From Modestobacter excelsi (GTDB taxonomy: Bacteria; Actinomycetota; Actinomycetes; Mycobacteriales; Geodermatophilaceae), in contig NZ_SJEX01000036.1 in NCBI RefSeq assembly GCF_005930495.1, positions 1 to 46,618 on the forward strand: a stretch of 46,618 bases of DNA, read 5' to 3'. The notes under the pieces were generated by a model, which worked only from the letters and a program-made list of their open reading frames with translations, made no database searches and was not told the DNA's origin. Positions 1 to 8,211 of this stretch are shown here, piece after piece. Made by a program: the position numbers and the translations under genes. Each line of letters opens with the position of its first letter. Position 1 is the stretch's first letter.

Positions 1-222
1 CTGCTGGCCGGGCTGCGCCGGCGGGAACTGCTGGGTCGGCTGCGCGCCCAGGTGCGGCTGCGGAGCCGGCTGCCCACCGGGGGGCTGGGCCGTCGCGCCA
101 CCCGGCTGCTGCGCGGCCGGCGGCTGCGGGGCCGGCTGCTGCGCGGCCCACCTGGCGCCGGCGTCCGCGTTCCGGTCCGTGCCGTGTCCGGTCTCGTCGG
201 CCGGGCGGTTGTGCTCAGTCAC
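1..222 (-). CDS. Pro/Gln/Ala-rich N-terminus of an unidentified protein (partial)
   Basis: Only the first 74 codons are inside the window; the gene runs off the left edge. The GTG start is preceded by a good ribosome binding site (GGGGGAGGA about 8 nt upstream). After an acidic/polar start (TEHNRPADETGHGTD) the protein becomes a low-complexity run of Pro, Gln, Ala and Gly. Such tails precede membrane-anchored HtrA-type proteases, septation proteins and DUF4190-type proteins in actinobacteria, but no domain is visible here, so no function can be given. It is divergent from the membrane protein at 474. Confidence 0.6.
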   Translation of the reverse strand, partial: MTEHNRPADETGHGTDRNADAGARWAAQQPAPQPPAAQQPGGATAQPPGGQPAPQPHLGAQPTQQFPPAQPGQQ

Positions 223-473
223 TGGTGGTCCTCCCCCACGTCACGACAGGCCCTCCCCGTCGCGATGTCCTCACTCTGCGCCCGTGGACTGGTCCGGAAC
301 TGGTGGTCCGCTGTGAGTTGTCTGGACGCGACACGGCTCTCCCCGGCTGCAACGCTCCGCGGCCGACCGGTTTCCTGGCGTGTGCGCGCGTGATCATGCG
401 GGGTCGAGGGAAGGGGAGGGGCGGCCGGCCCTCGTCGTCCCTTGCGCTCCCTCTCCCGTCCCGGAGGCCGTCG

Positions 474-1130
474 GTGCCGGTTCGAGCACTCCTCATCCGA
501 TCCGCCCTCGCCGTGCTCGTGCTGCTGCTGGCCGCCCTCGCCGCCATCGGCGGGGTGTCCATGGGCGGGTCGGGGCTCATCGCGGTCGTGCTGGCCGCGA
601 TCGTCACCGCCTGCCTGGCGGCGGGCATCGTCCGTGACGAAGATGCGCCGCGGCCCCGGCAGGCGGCCGTCGACACGGCCTGGCGGGCGGCGGTCGGCAC
701 GGTGGCGGTGCTGCTCGTGCTGAGCGGTTGCGTGGTCCTGGCCGGCGGCGCGCTGACCGCCCTGCTGGCCGGGGTGGCCGTGGGCGGCGTGCTGGTGCGC
801 TGGGCAGTGCGGTCGGCCCGCACGACCTCCCGCGCCACCGGGGCCTCCGTGCTCCCGCTCCCCGGGGCCGCAGCGGGCGCCGACCCGGTTCGGACGCTGA
901 CCGTCGAGGCGCTGGGCCGGGAGTGGCTGCGCACCTCCGCGGCGCTGGCCCAGGCCCGGGACGCCGCCGTCCGGCAGGCACTGGTCGAGCGCCGGGAGGA
1001 GGCGCTCGACGAGCTCGAGCGGCGGGACCCCGCCGGGTTCAGCCGCTGGCTGGCCGAGGGCGCGACCGTCGACAGCGACCCGGCGCGGTACGTCTCCGGC
1101 GGCCCCACCGCCGGCTACGACGCGGCCTGA
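474..1130 (+). CDS. Hypothetical membrane protein, about four TM segments, 218 aa
   Basis: The GTG start at 474 has GGAGG at 463-467 with 6-nt spacing. The open frame reaches further upstream (225), but that part lacks a ribosome binding site and would run into the divergent promoter region. Hydrophobic segments lie near residues 8-28, 34-54, 71-90 and 92-110. They are followed by a charged, probably helical cytoplasmic tail (about 150-195) rich in Arg/Glu/Ala that ends in a Gly/Pro-rich end. I do not recognise a family. The neighbour on the right is convergent, so it is probably monocistronic. Confidence 0.7.
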   Translation: MPVRALLIRSALAVLVLLLAALAAIGGVSMGGSGLIAVVLAAIVTACLAAGIVRDEDAPRPRQAAVDTAWRAAVGTVAVLLVLSGCVVLAGGALTALLAGVAVGGVLVRWAVRSARTTSRATGASVLPLPGAAAGADPVRTLTVEALGREWLRTSAALAQARDAAVRQALVERREEALDELERRDPAGFSRWLAEGATVDSDPARYVSGGPTAGYDAA

Positions 1131-1167
1131 CCCGGGCCGTCGGCCCCGCTCCGTCAGCTCTGCTCTG

Positions 1168-2034
1168 TCAGCTCCGCTCGGTCAGCCCGGCGATCACCGC
1201 GCTGACGTCGGCCGCGTCGGGGTCGTCGAGCGCGGCCGCCGCTGCCTTCATCGTCTCCAGCACCGCGGTGTCCAGCCGGTCGGAGACGCCGGCGGACCGG
1301 AGCGCCTCCTGGATCAGCCGCGCGTCCTTGGTCGCGCCGGGGAGCCCGAAGCTGACCGGGAAGTGCCCGTCGATCATCAGCCCGCCCTTGACGTGCGCGT
1401 ACGGGGTGTCCAGCGGCCCGCCCTCGATGGCGGCCAGGAAGTGCTGCGGGTCGACGCCCAGCGCGCGGGCCAGCGCGATCGACTGCGCCGCCCCGGCGGT
1501 GACCATGAACAGCCACGCGTTGCAGGCCATCTTCAGCCGGCTGCCCGCCCCGGCATCGCCCAGCCACAGCGTCTTCGAGCCCAGCGCGTCCAGGACCGGG
1601 GCGAGGGTCTCGCGGAGGTGCTCCGGCCCCGAGGCGAGCATCACCAGCGCGCCCTTCTCGGCGGGCTCCTTGGTGCCCAGCACCGGGCAGTCGACCAGCG
1701 CCAGGTCCAGTTCGGCGGCGACCGCGGCGGTGCGCTCGGCGCCGTCCACCCCGACGGTGCTGCACTGCAGCCACGGGGTGCCGGCCGGGGGTGCCGCCCG
1801 GCGGACCACGTCGATCGCCGCGTCGGCGTCGAACAGCATGGTCAGGACGACGTCGGCACCGGCGACCGCCTCGGCGGGGGAGGCGCAGGCCTCGGCGCCG
1901 GTGTCGGTGAGCGCCTCGGCCCTCGCGGCGTCCCGGTTCCACGTCCGCACCGGGAGCCCGGCCCGGCGCAGCGACCGGACCATCCCCGCGCCCATCGTGC
2001 CCGTGCCGAGGACCGCCACCACCGGGTTCGTCAT
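1168..2034 (-). CDS. NAD(P)-dependent beta-hydroxyacid dehydrogenase (3-hydroxyisobutyrate dehydrogenase-like), 288 aa
   Basis: Member of the 6-phosphogluconate-dehydrogenase-like reductases that oxidise beta-hydroxyacids such as 3-hydroxyisobutyrate or tartronate semialdehyde. The Rossmann motif GTGTMG is at residues 10-15. The substrate loop DCPVLGT at 115-121 replaces the usual DAPVSGG. The catalytic Lys lies in SRLKMACN (K168, N172). Length is normal for the family. The ATG at 2034 is chosen because the Rossmann strand begins immediately after it and GAGG lies upstream; a longer frame adds only non-homologous sequence. Substrate cannot be told. The altered substrate loop argues against a textbook 3-hydroxyisobutyrate dehydrogenase (mmsB). 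Confidence 0.85.
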   Translation of the reverse strand: MTNPVVAVLGTGTMGAGMVRSLRRAGLPVRTWNRDAARAEALTDTGAEACASPAEAVAGADVVLTMLFDADAAIDVVRRAAPPAGTPWLQCSTVGVDGAERTAAVAAELDLALVDCPVLGTKEPAEKGALVMLASGPEHLRETLAPVLDALGSKTLWLGDAGAGSRLKMACNAWLFMVTAGAAQSIALARALGVDPQHFLAAIEGGPLDTPYAHVKGGLMIDGHFPVSFGLPGATKDARLIQEALRSAGVSDRLDTAVLETMKAAAAALDDPDAADVSAVIAGLTERS

Positions 2035-2090
2035 GCCCTGATCCTCACCCGGGTGGCCGGCCGCGGCAGCCCGGCCGCGGGTGCTGCCGG

Positions 2091-2096
2091 TAACCT
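2091..2096 (+). promoter_or_regulatory. Candidate -10 box (TAACCT) for tRNA-Thr
   Basis: TAACCT lies 19 nt before the tRNA 5' end, a normal distance for a sigma-A promoter with a short leader. No convincing -35 is visible. Confidence 0.35.
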
Positions 2097-2114
2097 CGTG
2101 AGCGGCTCCGGCCC

Positions 2115-2186
2115 GCCCCATTAGCTCAGTGGTAGAGCACTCGCCTTGTAAGCGAAAGGTCGTCCGTTCGATCCGGACATGGGGCT
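2115..2186 (+). tRNA. tRNA-Thr (anticodon TGT)
   Basis: Full cloverleaf: acceptor GCCCCAT (2115-2121) pairs with ATGGGGC (2179-2185). D-stem is GCTC/GAGC. Anticodon loop is CTTGTAA with anticodon TGT. T-arm is GTCCG-TTCGATC-CGGAC. The anticodon stem has one C-A mismatch at its outer pair. The discriminator base is T and CCA is not encoded, as is usual in actinobacteria. Confidence 0.95.
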
Positions 2187-2261
2187 CGTCCCCCGGCCGG
2201 CCCTGCTGGGTCGTCGCCGGGCAGGGCAGGATGCACCCGTGCAGACCCCGGCAGCCCGCTG

Positions 2262-3230
2262 ATGTCGCCCGCAGGCACCCGCTGGGGTGTGCTGGGTGGC
2301 GCCTCCATCGCCCGATCCCGCTTCCTCCCCGCGCTGGCCGAGGCCGGTGGTGAGGCGGTGGTCGTGGGCAGCCGGGACGGCACCCGCGCGGCCGAGTTCG
2401 CGGCGGCGCACGGCGTCGCCCGCGGTGTCGCCGGCTACGAGGCGGTGCTGGCCGACCCGGCCGTGCAGGCGGTCTACGTGCCGCTGCCCAACCCGCTGCA
2501 CGCCGAGTGGGCGGTCGCGGCGCTGGAGGCCGGCAAGGCGGTGCTCTGCGAGAAGCCGCTGTGCGTCGACGCGGAGCAGGCGCGCCGCGTGCTGGCGGTG
2601 GCCGAGCGGGCCGCGCTGCCGCTGTGGGAGGCGTTCGTCTTCCCGTTCCAGGCCCAGCACCAGCGGCTGGTCGAGCTGCTGACGGCGGGCGCGATCGGCG
2701 AGCTGCGCGAGATCTCCGGCGCCTTCCACTTCCTGCTCCGGCGCACCGAGGACATCCGGCTGTCCGCGGCGACGGCCGGCGGCGCGCTGGCCGACGTCGG
2801 CTGCTACCCGCTGCGGCTGGCCGGCGAGCTCTTCGGCGGCCCGGCGCTCACCGCTGCCGCCTCCGCCGTCCGCGGCGTCGAGGTCGAGACCGAGCTCGCC
2901 GCCCTGGTCGACTACCCCGGCGACCGGAGGCTGCTGCTGTCCTGCGGTTTCCGCCGGGCCTCGGACACCACGACGGTGCTCAGCGGCACGGAGGGCACCA
3001 TCCGGGTCGACGACCCGTACCACCCCCAGCCGGGGAGCACCGTCGAGCTGCGCCGTCCGGGGTCGGACCCGGTGGTGGAGCGGCCGACCCGTGACCTGCA
3101 CTCGTTCACCGCCGCCCTGCGGCACGTCGACGCCGTCCTGGCCGGGGAGGAGGCGCCGCGGCACACCGCGCTGGAGTCCTCCCTGGCGGTCGCGGAGGCG
3201 ATCGACCTCGTGCGGGCGGCGGCACGATGA
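2262..3230 (+). CDS. Gfo/Idh/MocA family NAD(P)-dependent oxidoreductase, 322 aa
   Basis: Two-domain sugar or sugar-derivative dehydrogenase. The N-terminal Rossmann fold carries GVLGGASIA at about 9-17 and the family signature CEKPL (E97-K98-P99), whose Lys is catalytic. The C-terminal GFO/IDH/MocA alpha/beta domain includes GGALADVGCYPL, matching the family's G-x-x-x-D-x-G-x-Y/H motif. The ATG at 2262 has no strong ribosome binding site but sits right before the Rossmann strand. Its stop overlaps the next gene's start by 4 nt (ATGA), so the two are translationally coupled. Together they suggest oxidation of a small sugar-like or flavin-linked substrate, which cannot be specified. Confidence 0.88.
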   Translation: MSPAGTRWGVLGGASIARSRFLPALAEAGGEAVVVGSRDGTRAAEFAAAHGVARGVAGYEAVLADPAVQAVYVPLPNPLHAEWAVAALEAGKAVLCEKPLCVDAEQARRVLAVAERAALPLWEAFVFPFQAQHQRLVELLTAGAIGELREISGAFHFLLRRTEDIRLSAATAGGALADVGCYPLRLAGELFGGPALTAAASAVRGVEVETELAALVDYPGDRRLLLSCGFRRASDTTTVLSGTEGTIRVDDPYHPQPGSTVELRRPGSDPVVERPTRDLHSFTAALRHVDAVLAGEEAPRHTALESSLAVAEAIDLVRAAAR

Positions 3231-4033
3231 GCCGGCGCGGGCTCTTCCTCCCGCCGTTCGACGTGCTGGCCGACCCCCGGCTGGTGGCCGAGCTGGCGGT
3301 GGAGGCGGAGGAGTCCGGCTGGGACGGCGTGTTCCTCTGGGACCACCTGCTCTACGCCGACCCGGTCACGGCGATCTCCGACCCGTGGACCTGCTGCGCC
3401 GCGATCGCCGTCCGCACCTCACGGATCCAGTTCGGCCCGATGGTGACGCCGCTGACCCGGCGACGGCCGCAGGTGCTGGCCCGGCAGGCCGCCGCGCTGG
3501 ACCAGCTCTCCGACGGGCGGCTGGTGCTCGGCTTCGGGCTCGGCGACGACGGCCGGGTGGGGGAGCTCTCCCGGTTCGGGGAGGAGCTCGAGCCGCGGGT
3601 GCGCGCCGAGCGCCTGGACGAGGGGCTCGAGCTGCTCCGCCGGCTGCTGTCCGGGGCCGTGGTCGACCACGACGGGGCGCACTTCAGGGCCGGGGGAGTG
3701 CAGTTCCTGCCACCGGCGACCCGTCCCGGCGGCATCCCGTTCTGGATCGGTGGGCGCTGGCCCAACGCCGCGCCGCTGCGCCGGGCCGCCCGGCACGAGG
3801 GCGCGTTCGTCATCTCGGTACCCGAGCCGGCGGGGCTGGCGCAGGTCCGCGAGACGGTCGCGGCGGCACGGGCCGACGGGTCGGCGGGCTTCGACGTCGT
3901 CGTGGACCTGCCGGTGGGGGAGGACCCGCAGCCCTGGGCGGCGGCCGGGGCGACCTGGGTGCTCACCCGGCTGGGGCCCTACGACCTGGACCTCGCCGAG
4001 GTCCGGCGGGTGGTGCGTGCCGGTCCGGGCTGA
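3227..4033 (+). CDS. LLM-class (luciferase-like) flavin/F420-dependent oxidoreductase, 268 aa
   Basis: TIM-barrel monooxygenase or reductase using FMN or F420. Family marks are the N-terminal GLFLPPFDV strand, the acidic stretch AEESGWDGVFLWDHLLYAD (about 28-46), and the barrel motif in which DQLSDGRLVLGFGLG (about 91-105) forms the cofactor-phosphate loop. The later segment GGIPFWIGGRWPNAA is also typical. The start is fixed by the 4-nt overlap with the upstream Gfo/Idh/MocA gene. FMN versus F420 cannot be decided from the sequence; F420 is plausible in an actinobacterium. Confidence 0.88.
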   Translation: MSRRGLFLPPFDVLADPRLVAELAVEAEESGWDGVFLWDHLLYADPVTAISDPWTCCAAIAVRTSRIQFGPMVTPLTRRRPQVLARQAAALDQLSDGRLVLGFGLGDDGRVGELSRFGEELEPRVRAERLDEGLELLRRLLSGAVVDHDGAHFRAGGVQFLPPATRPGGIPFWIGGRWPNAAPLRRAARHEGAFVISVPEPAGLAQVRETVAAARADGSAGFDVVVDLPVGEDPQPWAAAGATWVLTRLGPYDLDLAEVRRVVRAGPG

Positions 4034-4121
4034 CCGGTCGCGACGCGCGGCCGTCGGAGGGGTGTGCCAGGGTCGCAGGCGACCGCTGCCGCCCGGGCAG
4101 CCGACCCCGAGGAGATCCTCC

Positions 4122-4331
4122 ATGAGCGAGCACGTGTACCGGCTGAGCGAGATCGTCGGCAGCTCTCCCACCAGCGTCGACGACGCGATCCGCACCGCCG
4201 TGAAGAAGGCGTCGCAGACCGTGCGCAACATCGAGTGGTTCCAGACCTCGGAGATCCGCGGCCAGGTCGTCGACGGCGACGTGGCCTACTACCAGGTGAC
4301 CCTGAAGATCGGCTTCCGCGTGGACGACTGA
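4122..4331 (+). CDS. Dodecin family flavin/CoA-binding protein, 69 aa
   Basis: Small beta-alpha-beta-beta protein that assembles into hollow dodecamers storing FMN/riboflavin (and CoA in actinobacterial forms). The whole family pattern is visible: EIVGSSPTSVDDAIRTAV helix, the flavin-stacking Trp in NIEWFQ (W39), then EIRGQVVDG and YYQVTLKIGF strands. The length (69 aa) is typical. A strong ribosome binding site, GAGGAG, lies about 8 nt before the ATG. It is followed immediately by a 58-nt palindromic element and the convergent Rieske gene. Confidence 0.95.
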   Translation: MSEHVYRLSEIVGSSPTSVDDAIRTAVKKASQTVRNIEWFQTSEIRGQVVDGDVAYYQVTLKIGFRVDD

Positions 4332-4332
4332 T

Positions 4333-4390
4333 GGAGGGCCCCGTGCCCCCGCCGCTCGCAGGCTCGCGGCGGGACCCTGCACGGGGCCTC
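4333..4390. repeat. 58-nt palindromic 3'-end element, copy 1 (likely bidirectional terminator)
   Basis: Outer stem GGCCCCGTGC / GCACGGGGCC (10 bp), inner stem CCCGCCG / CGGCGGG around CTCGCAGGCTCG. It starts right after the dodecin stop and ends on the stop codon of the convergent Rieske gene. It is the same family as 16405-16462, 42305-42362 and 46126-46183. There is no T-tract. Confidence 0.75.
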
Positions 4391-4799
4391 AGGTGAGGAC
4401 GACGTCGGTGCCGCGGACGGCCACGCCGACCGGGGTCAGAGGTCCGGTGGCCGGTCCGTGCAGGGCGGACCCGTCGCCCAGGTCGAACACCGAGCCGTGG
4501 CAGGGGCAGACCAGCCCCTCCTCCGTGGCCCGGACGGTGCAGCCCTGGTGGGTGCACCGTGCCGCGAACGCGACCGCGGTGTCCTCGGTCGGTCGACTGA
4601 CCACCACCCGCCGTCCGTCGATCGACACCTCGTAGGCGCCGCCGGCGGGCACCTCGGACAGTGGCACGACGACGTCGCCCGAGCCCACCCCGGTGAGTTC
4701 GGGCACGTCGGCGCCGCCACCGCACGCAGCGACCGCGACCGCCCCCGCGCCGGCACTCCCGGCGATCAGCAGGTCCCGGCGGGAGAAGCAGCGATGCAC
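4389..4799 (-). CDS. TAT-exported Rieske [2Fe-2S] lipoprotein, 136 aa
   Basis: Small periplasmic electron carrier. The N-terminus has a twin-arginine motif (SRRDLLIAG, residues 6-14), a short hydrophobic stretch, and a lipobox AVAAC with the lipidated Cys at 26, so it is folded before export and anchored. Rieske motif I is CTHQGC (C82, H84, C87) and motif II is CPCHG (C98, C100, H101). C82/H84/C98/H101 bind the cluster and C87-C100 form the disulfide. GTG at 4799 is chosen because AGGA lies 7 nt upstream; in-frame GTGs at 4805 and 4817 lack good spacing. A partner oxidase is not adjacent, so its redox partner is unknown. Confidence 0.9.
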   Translation of the reverse strand: MHRCFSRRDLLIAGSAGAGAVAVAACGGGADVPELTGVGSGDVVVPLSEVPAGGAYEVSIDGRRVVVSRPTEDTAVAFAARCTHQGCTVRATEEGLVCPCHGSVFDLGDGSALHGPATGPLTPVGVAVRGTDVVLT

Positions 4800-4844
4800 C
4801 GGCACATCCTGCCCCACGGGCGGTACGGATCCCCGGCGTCAGCC

Positions 4845-4957
4845 GGTCGCCGTGACGAGTGGGGGCCGGAGGCTCCCGGGCAGGAGCGGCGGCAACAGCT
4901 CAGCGCACCAGGGGCACGGCACCTGACCGCGGTGCGGCCCGCAGGGTCGCCATGTGC
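4845..4957 (-). repeat. About 112-nt 3'-end repeat, copy B
   Basis: Read on the minus strand it starts straight after the DUF5313 stop codon. Its first part (4916-4953) matches 28624-28663 with only one inserted base in about 40 nt. The last part (4845-4880) matches 28700-28735 more loosely, and the middle is diverged. It contains an in-frame 17-codon ATG ORF, but the other copy has a 1-nt shift there, so it is most likely non-coding. Confidence 0.7.
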
Positions 4958-5356
4958 TCAGTCGAAGCTGCCGGCACCGCCCGAGCGGTAGCGCGCGTTC
5001 CGCTCCACCCGCTCGCGCTCGGCCCGCTCCTCCCGCCGTGCCGCCGTGGTCCCCGGTGGCCAGCCGGCCTTCACCGCGCGGTGCTCGGTGGTCTCGGTCA
5101 TGTACGCCAGGGAGAAGAGCAGGCCGATGACCAGGCCGCCGCCGGCTGCGGTCAGCCGGATGCCGAAGTCCACCGGGGGCAGCAGCAGGCACAGCGCGAC
5201 GACCGGGGCCAGCTGCACGAGCGCCCGCCCCAGGTGCCGCAGCACCCAGGTGCGGCGGGTGGTGTCCTCCAGCACCCAGGGCGACAGCGATCGCGGCAGC
5301 CCGCCGCCATAGGCGTACCAGAGCCACTGGGCCGGGTTCGGGCGTCCAGCGTCCAC
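4958..5356 (-). CDS. DUF5313 family membrane protein, 132 aa
   Basis: The N-terminus RPNPAQWLWYAYGG followed by WVLEDTTRRTWVLRHLGRAL is the hallmark of DUF5313, an actinobacterial family of unknown function. Two hydrophobic segments follow (about 50-68 and 75-95), then an Arg/Glu-rich cytoplasmic tail. GTG at 5356 is chosen because homology begins there; the longer open frame adds low-complexity sequence. No ribosome binding site is obvious, so it may be leaderless. The repeat element B starts directly after its stop. Confidence 0.85.
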   Translation of the reverse strand: MDAGRPNPAQWLWYAYGGGLPRSLSPWVLEDTTRRTWVLRHLGRALVQLAPVVALCLLLPPVDFGIRLTAAGGGLVIGLLFSLAYMTETTEHRAVKAGWPPGTTAARREERAERERVERNARYRSGGAGSFD

Positions 5357-5406
5357 ACAGCCAACGGTAGGCGCACCTGGTGGCGCGTGCGGCCCCGCGG
5401 TGGAGG

Positions 5407-7059
5407 TCAGAACCGGCTGACCCAGGAGCTCGCGCCGGCGGCCTCCTCGTGGTCGAGCTCCTGCAGCACGGCGCGCACGACCTCCTCGTCCACGTGGCCC
5501 TTGTCGCGCTCCTCCATCAGCACCTGGCGCTGCACCTCGATGACCTGCTGGCGCACCCGGCGGAAGGTCTGCGCCCGGCGACGTCCGCGCTCGGCCTGCT
5601 CCTCCTCGTCCGCCCGGATCGCCTGGTGCATGGTCTCGGTCCGGGCCAGCAGGGGTCGGCGGATGCGCTCGTCCCACTCCTTGGCCTTGTCCTCCCCGAT
5701 CCGTGGGACCAGCTTGACGACCAGCTCGTCGAGCCGGGCCAGCGCGGCCTCGGTCGACTTCTCCTGCAGGTGCAGCTCCTCCTCGGCGTCCCGCTGCGGC
5801 TGGTCATGGTCCTGCACGCCGAGCCGCCGGATCAGCCGGGGCAAGGTCAGTCCCTGCACCAGCAGGGTGCCGATGGTGACGGCGAAGGCGAGGAACTGGA
5901 CGGCGCCGCGGTCCTCGAACGGCGCCCCGTCGACCTCGACCGGCAGGGCCGCTGCGGCGGCCAGGGTCACCACGCCGCGCATCCCGGTCCACGAGATGAC
6001 CACCTGGTAGGTCCACGGTGGTCGCTTCGGGCGGGTGAGCCCGGACCACGACGGGCGCGGGACCCGGCGGAGCAGCTCCAGCCCGAACACGTAGCCGAAC
6101 CGGACGAGGACGACCACGGCGAGGACTGCGACGGCGGCGGCCAGCAGGGAGGCGTTCGACCGGTCGGACTCCTGCACCGCGCGGAGGACGTAGCGCAGCT
6201 GCAGCCCGATCAGGGCGAAGACGACGGCCTCCAGCAGCAGGTCCAGGGAGGACCACAGCGGCCGCTCCTGCAGTCGGGTGGCATAGCCGGCCTCGGGTCC
6301 GCGGTGACCGAGGTACAGCCCGGCCGCCACGACGGCGAGCACGCCCGAACCGTGCAGCTCCTCGGCGAGCAGGTAGGCGGCGAACGGCACGATGAGCCCG
6401 AGCACCGACTCCACGACCGGGTCGTCCAGCCGCATCCGCAGCATGTGCACCAGCCAGCCCAGCACCAGCCCGGTGGCCACCCCGGCGATGACCGCGAGGG
6501 TGAAGGTGCCCGCCGCGGAGCTCCAGTCGACGCCGAGCAGGCTCCCGCTGGCGCCGAACACCCCGGCGAGGGCCACCTTGTAGAAGGTCAGCGCGGCGGC
6601 GTCGTTGATCAGGCTCTCCCCGGACAGCACGGTCATCACCGGCCGGGGGAGCCCCAGCTTGCGGCCGATGGAGGCGGCGGAGACCGCGTCCGGCGGGGCC
6701 ACGATCGCGCCGAGCACGAGGGCGACCGGCATCGGCAGCCCGGGGACGACGACCTGGGCGACGAGCGCGACCACGATCGCGGTCACGAGCACCAGGCCGA
6801 CGCCCAGCTGCGCGATCGGGTGGAAGAGGGCGCGGAAGCCGACGTAGGAGACCCCGAGCGCCGAGGAGTAGAGCAGTGGCGGCAGGACGGTGGCCAGCAG
6901 CAGCTCGCCGTCGATCTCCAGCTCGGGCACGCCGGGCACCAGGCTGACGACGAAACCGACCAGGACCAGGACCAGGGGCGTCTGCCAGCCCATCCGCCGG
7001 GACACCGCCGCCACCCCCACCGCGCCGAGTGCCAGCAGCAGCAGTTCGGCCGCGTCCAT
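5407..7059 (-). CDS. CPA1-family Na+/H+ antiporter, 550 aa
   Basis: Integral membrane cation/proton antiporter for pH and sodium homeostasis. About 11-12 hydrophobic segments fill residues 1-420. Diagnostic CPA1 motifs are SGESLINDAAAL, whose Asp is in the ion-binding site, and GMRGVVTLAAAAALP. A charged cytoplasmic tail of about 110 residues rich in Glu/Arg/Gln follows, probably a coiled regulatory region. The ATG at 7059 is preceded by GAGAGGTGGGGG; the open frame extends far upstream but only as antisense of the RarD-like gene. It is monocistronic or read with nothing obvious downstream. Confidence 0.92.
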   Translation of the reverse strand: MDAAELLLLALGAVGVAAVSRRMGWQTPLVLVLVGFVVSLVPGVPELEIDGELLLATVLPPLLYSSALGVSYVGFRALFHPIAQLGVGLVLVTAIVVALVAQVVVPGLPMPVALVLGAIVAPPDAVSAASIGRKLGLPRPVMTVLSGESLINDAAALTFYKVALAGVFGASGSLLGVDWSSAAGTFTLAVIAGVATGLVLGWLVHMLRMRLDDPVVESVLGLIVPFAAYLLAEELHGSGVLAVVAAGLYLGHRGPEAGYATRLQERPLWSSLDLLLEAVVFALIGLQLRYVLRAVQESDRSNASLLAAAVAVLAVVVLVRFGYVFGLELLRRVPRPSWSGLTRPKRPPWTYQVVISWTGMRGVVTLAAAAALPVEVDGAPFEDRGAVQFLAFAVTIGTLLVQGLTLPRLIRRLGVQDHDQPQRDAEEELHLQEKSTEAALARLDELVVKLVPRIGEDKAKEWDERIRRPLLARTETMHQAIRADEEEQAERGRRRAQTFRRVRQQVIEVQRQVLMEERDKGHVDEEVVRAVLQELDHEEAAGASSWVSRF

Positions 7060-7218
7060 CCCCCACCTCTCGCTGTCGCCCGGCGTCGTCCGCCGGACCT
7101 GTCGGCGTCCATGGTGCTGGGTGCCGGACCGGCGGGCAGGACGAGTGCGGGGTGACGGGTCGTCCCCGAGGTCGTGAGCCCTGCTCAGCACCCGCGGCGC
7201 GGGGCGTACGGTCCCCCG

Positions 7219-8133
7219 GTGGACGAACGCCGAACCGGAGTGGCAGCCGGCCTCGCCGCGTACCTGCTCTGGGGCCTGTTCCCGCTGTACTTCCCGCTCC
7301 TGGAGCCGGCCGGCGGACTGGAGATCGTCGCCCACCGGGTGGCCTGGTCGCTGGTGTTCATCGGCCTGCTGCTGACCGTGCTGCGGGGGTGGTCGCAGGT
7401 CCGCGCCGCCTTCACCGACCGGCGGACGCTGCTGGTGCTCAGCGGGGCCGCGGTGCTCATCGTCGTCAACTGGCTGGTCTTCGTCTTCGCGGTGAACTCC
7501 GGGCACGTGGTCGAGAGCTCGCTGGGCTACTTCATCAACCCGCTGGTCAGCGTCCTGCTGGGGGTGGTGGTGTTCCGCGAGCGGCTGCGCCGGCTGCAGT
7601 GGGTGGCCGTGGCGCTGGCCGCCCTCGCGGTCGTCGTGCTCACCGTCGACTACGGCCACCCGCCGTGGATCGCCCTGGCCCTGGCCGGCTCCTTCGGTCT
7701 CTACGGACTGATGAAGAAGCTGGTCCGGGTGGAGGCCGCACCGGGGCTGTTCGTCGAGACGGCGCTGGTCTTCCTGCCAGCGCTGGTGGTGATCGGGGTG
7801 CTCGAGGGGCACGGCTCGGCCGCGTTCGGGCACGAGGGTGCCGGCAACGCGTTGCTGCTGGCCTCCTCCGGGGTCGCCACGGCTGTCCCGCTGCTGCTGT
7901 TCGCCGCGGCGGCGCGCCGGGTGCCGCTGTCGACGGTCGGGCTGCTGCAGTACGTGAACCCGTTGATCCAGCTCGCGATCGGCGTCTTCGTCCTGGGCGA
8001 GCCGATGCCGCCGGCCCGGCTGGTCGGGTTCGCGATCGTCTGGCTCGCGCTGATCGTGTTCACCGCGGACAGCTTGCGGCAGGCGCACAGCGCCCGCCGG
8101 GATGCTGCCGCGCCGGTACCGGTCGGCATCTGA
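7219..8133 (+). CDS. rarD: RarD/EamA-family drug/metabolite transporter, 304 aa
   Basis: DMT-superfamily exporter-like protein with about ten TM helices formed by two EamA repeats. The start RTGVAAGLAAYLLWGLFPLYF and the AHRVAWSLVF segment are typical of RarD (annotated as a chloramphenicol-sensitivity protein). GTG at 7219 is the likely start. It has no ribosome binding site but a TACGGT box about 11 nt upstream, so the mRNA is probably leaderless. It is divergent from the antiporter at 7059. Substrate is unknown. Confidence 0.88.
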   Translation: MDERRTGVAAGLAAYLLWGLFPLYFPLLEPAGGLEIVAHRVAWSLVFIGLLLTVLRGWSQVRAAFTDRRTLLVLSGAAVLIVVNWLVFVFAVNSGHVVESSLGYFINPLVSVLLGVVVFRERLRRLQWVAVALAALAVVVLTVDYGHPPWIALALAGSFGLYGLMKKLVRVEAAPGLFVETALVFLPALVVIGVLEGHGSAAFGHEGAGNALLLASSGVATAVPLLLFAAAARRVPLSTVGLLQYVNPLIQLAIGVFVLGEPMPPARLVGFAIVWLALIVFTADSLRQAHSARRDAAAPVPVGI

Positions 8134-8211
8134 CGACGGCCTCGCACCGCTGCGCGCGCGAGCGGACTACCGTCGTGTGATTCGAACGACGCCGGCGGAG
8201 GCAGACCCCTG

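Noticed and set aside
225..473. N-terminal extension of the first membrane protein
   Set aside because: No ribosome binding site, low-complexity, overlaps the divergent promoter; the GGAGG-led GTG at 474 is better.
4903..4953. 17-codon ORF (ATGGCGACC...) in repeat copy B
   Set aside because: Copy A has a one-base insertion that breaks it, so it is not conserved as coding.
5407..8088. 893-codon extension of the antiporter
   Set aside because: The upstream 340 codons are antisense to the RarD-like gene and lack similarity; ATG 7059 with its ribosome binding site is the true start.
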